From NCBI GenBank assembly GCA_030427825.1, contig JAUICO010000023.1, positions 1 through 51,308 on the forward strand: a stretch of 51,308 nt of DNA, given 5' to 3'. This stretch comes from a bacterium (GTDB taxonomy: Bacteria > Myxococcota_A > Bradymonadia > REDH01). Of the stretch, positions 50,472 to 51,308 are shown in pieces. A model generated the notes under the pieces. It worked only from the letters and a program-made list of their open reading frames with translations, ran no database searches and was not told the origin of the DNA. The position numbers and the translations under genes are program-made. Within the stretch, counting starts at the first letter, position 1; the number at the start of each line of letters is the position of its first letter.

Positions 50472-51308
50472 GGGCCGATCCCCGGCGGTTCGGTGGGGGC
50501 GCTTTGCTCTCGCTGGAAGCCTTGTTCTGACCGCAGCGAAGTTTGCCGTCTTTGCGATCACTGAGAGTACGGCGGTTCTCTCAGACGCGATCGAGTCGAT
50601 CATCAACGTGCTCGCGGCGACCTTTGCGCTCTATTCGGTGACCCTCGCTGCCAAGCCGAGCGATGACGATCACCCATACGGTCACGGCAGAATCGAGTAC
50701 TTTTCTGCAGCGCTCGAAGGCACCGCGATCGTTGTCGCCGGGTTGGCGATTATTGCGGTCTCAGTGACCAGATTGGCAACGCCGGCGAATGTGGCAGACC
50801 TCGACGCAGGCGTGATCGCTCTTTCAGCGATCAGTCTGGCGACACTGGCACTCGGGAACGCGTTGATCGCCGCCGGGCGTCGTCATCGTTCGGGCAGCCT
50901 GGTCGCGGACGGCAAGCACCTGCGCGCGGATGCGGTCACGTCGATTGGCGCCGGGATCGCTCTCGTAGCCGTCATGGTGACAGGCGAGGTGTGGTTGGAT
51001 CCCCTGGCCGCGATCGGGATCGCTGTGTGGCTCGTATACACCGGCGCGCGAATCCTGCGCGAGTCCGCGGGAGCGCTGATGGACGAGGCCGACCCGCTGC
51101 TGCTGGCTGAGATCGCCGCGCTGCTCGAGAGCTGTCGTGAACCCGGATGGCTGGCTCCGCACCGAGCTCGTGCCCAGCGCTTCGGGGCCCACGTTCATAT
51201 CGACCTGCACCTCGTGTTTCCGCGATTTTGGGGTTTCGAGCGCGCCCACGAGGCGACGGTTCACCTCGAGGGTGCCGTCCGCGACGCCTTCGGCAACGAG
51301 TCCGAAAT
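50455..51308 (+). CDS. Cation diffusion facilitator (CDF) metal transporter, C-terminus beyond window
   Basis: The frame is open to the right edge (284 codons). The best start is TTG 50455, which overlaps the previous stop by 17 bases; no ATG or GTG lies close upstream. It shows the CDF pattern: TM2 with STAVLSDAIESIIN, the conserved HPYGHGRIEYF, and TM5 DGKHLRADAVTSIGAG with the His/Asp metal-site residues. The C-terminal cytoplasmic domain begins after LRESAGALMDEADP, which is the family junction. CDF proteins export Zn, Mn, Fe or Co by proton antiport; the ion is not predictable here. Confidence 0.9.
   Translation, partial: MTRASEGRSPAVRWGRFALAGSLVLTAAKFAVFAITESTAVLSDAIESIINVLAATFALYSVTLAAKPSDDDHPYGHGRIEYFSAALEGTAIVVAGLAIIAVSVTRLATPANVADLDAGVIALSAISLATLALGNALIAAGRRHRSGSLVADGKHLRADAVTSIGAGIALVAVMVTGEVWLDPLAAIGIAVWLVYTGARILRESAGALMDEADPLLLAEIAALLESCREPGWLAPHRARAQRFGAHVHIDLHLVFPRFWGFERAHEATVHLEGAVRDAFGNESE

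Noticed and set aside
1..51308. CRISPR arrays, tRNA or rRNA genes, transposases
   Set aside because: No spaced direct repeats, no cloverleaf or rRNA-like stretch and no transposase-like protein was seen by eye; a dedicated scan was not possible.

Overview
The window is GC-rich bacterial chromosome, densely coded on both strands, with many ATGA/GTGA stop-start overlaps and mostly housekeeping genes. Several things point to a Myxococcota/Bradymonadales-like (former deltaproteobacterial) lineage: a receiver-like protein with a DUF4388 (PATAN) domain, a Hanks-type Ser/Thr kinase with a proline-rich tail, lipoproteins with EPND/PPC modules, cysteine-rich lipoproteins, a tandem pair of small outer-membrane beta-barrels, and a Lol-BamA-Skp outer-membrane operon. 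The lineage is an inference from gene content. I saw no rRNA, tRNA, CRISPR array, transposase or prophage genes.

Layout. 1-6.7 kb is mostly minus strand: a receiver-like/DUF4388 gene cut by the left edge, a DUF1444-like gene, gltX, a deiodinase-like thioredoxin-fold protein, a dihydrolipoamide-dehydrogenase-family flavoprotein and a calcium-loop lipoprotein ending in an intrinsic terminator. 7-19 kb is plus strand: a Kazal-domain lipoprotein with a 12-bp tandem repeat, a VOC protein, prfB with its programmed +1 frameshift, lysS, then a tight envelope operon (LolC/E-type permease, lolD, bamA, skp, PPC lipoprotein), and an SCP2-like protein. 19-24 kb holds an alpha-methylacyl-CoA racemase, a membrane/periplasmic pair, and on the minus strand a beta-barrel and an alkyltransferase-like repair protein.

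24.2-29.9 kb is the most unusual block: a ParA-type ATPase with an N-terminal four-cysteine motif, a ribbon-helix-helix partner, a strong promoter whose -10 element sits inside a perfect 10-bp inverted repeat, a two-TM sensor-like protein with no output domain, namZ, nadD, and a DUF2520 gene whose reading frame breaks near a run of six C. I offer ParA/RHH/palindrome/sensor as the best candidate for an undescribed system, probably for cellular positioning. That reading is inference.

29.9-41 kb carries a ClpA-like unfoldase and a Ser/Thr kinase (minus), smc and ftsY (plus), and two beta-barrel proteins followed by a TPR-like/TM protein. 42-51.3 kb carries trhO-pdxH, a SohB-type protease with a FemAB/GNAT-like protein, an M48 metalloprotease lipoprotein, a GNAT plus lipoprotein pair, a cysteine-rich repeat lipoprotein, a secreted/membrane acidic protein, and a cation diffusion facilitator cut by the right edge.
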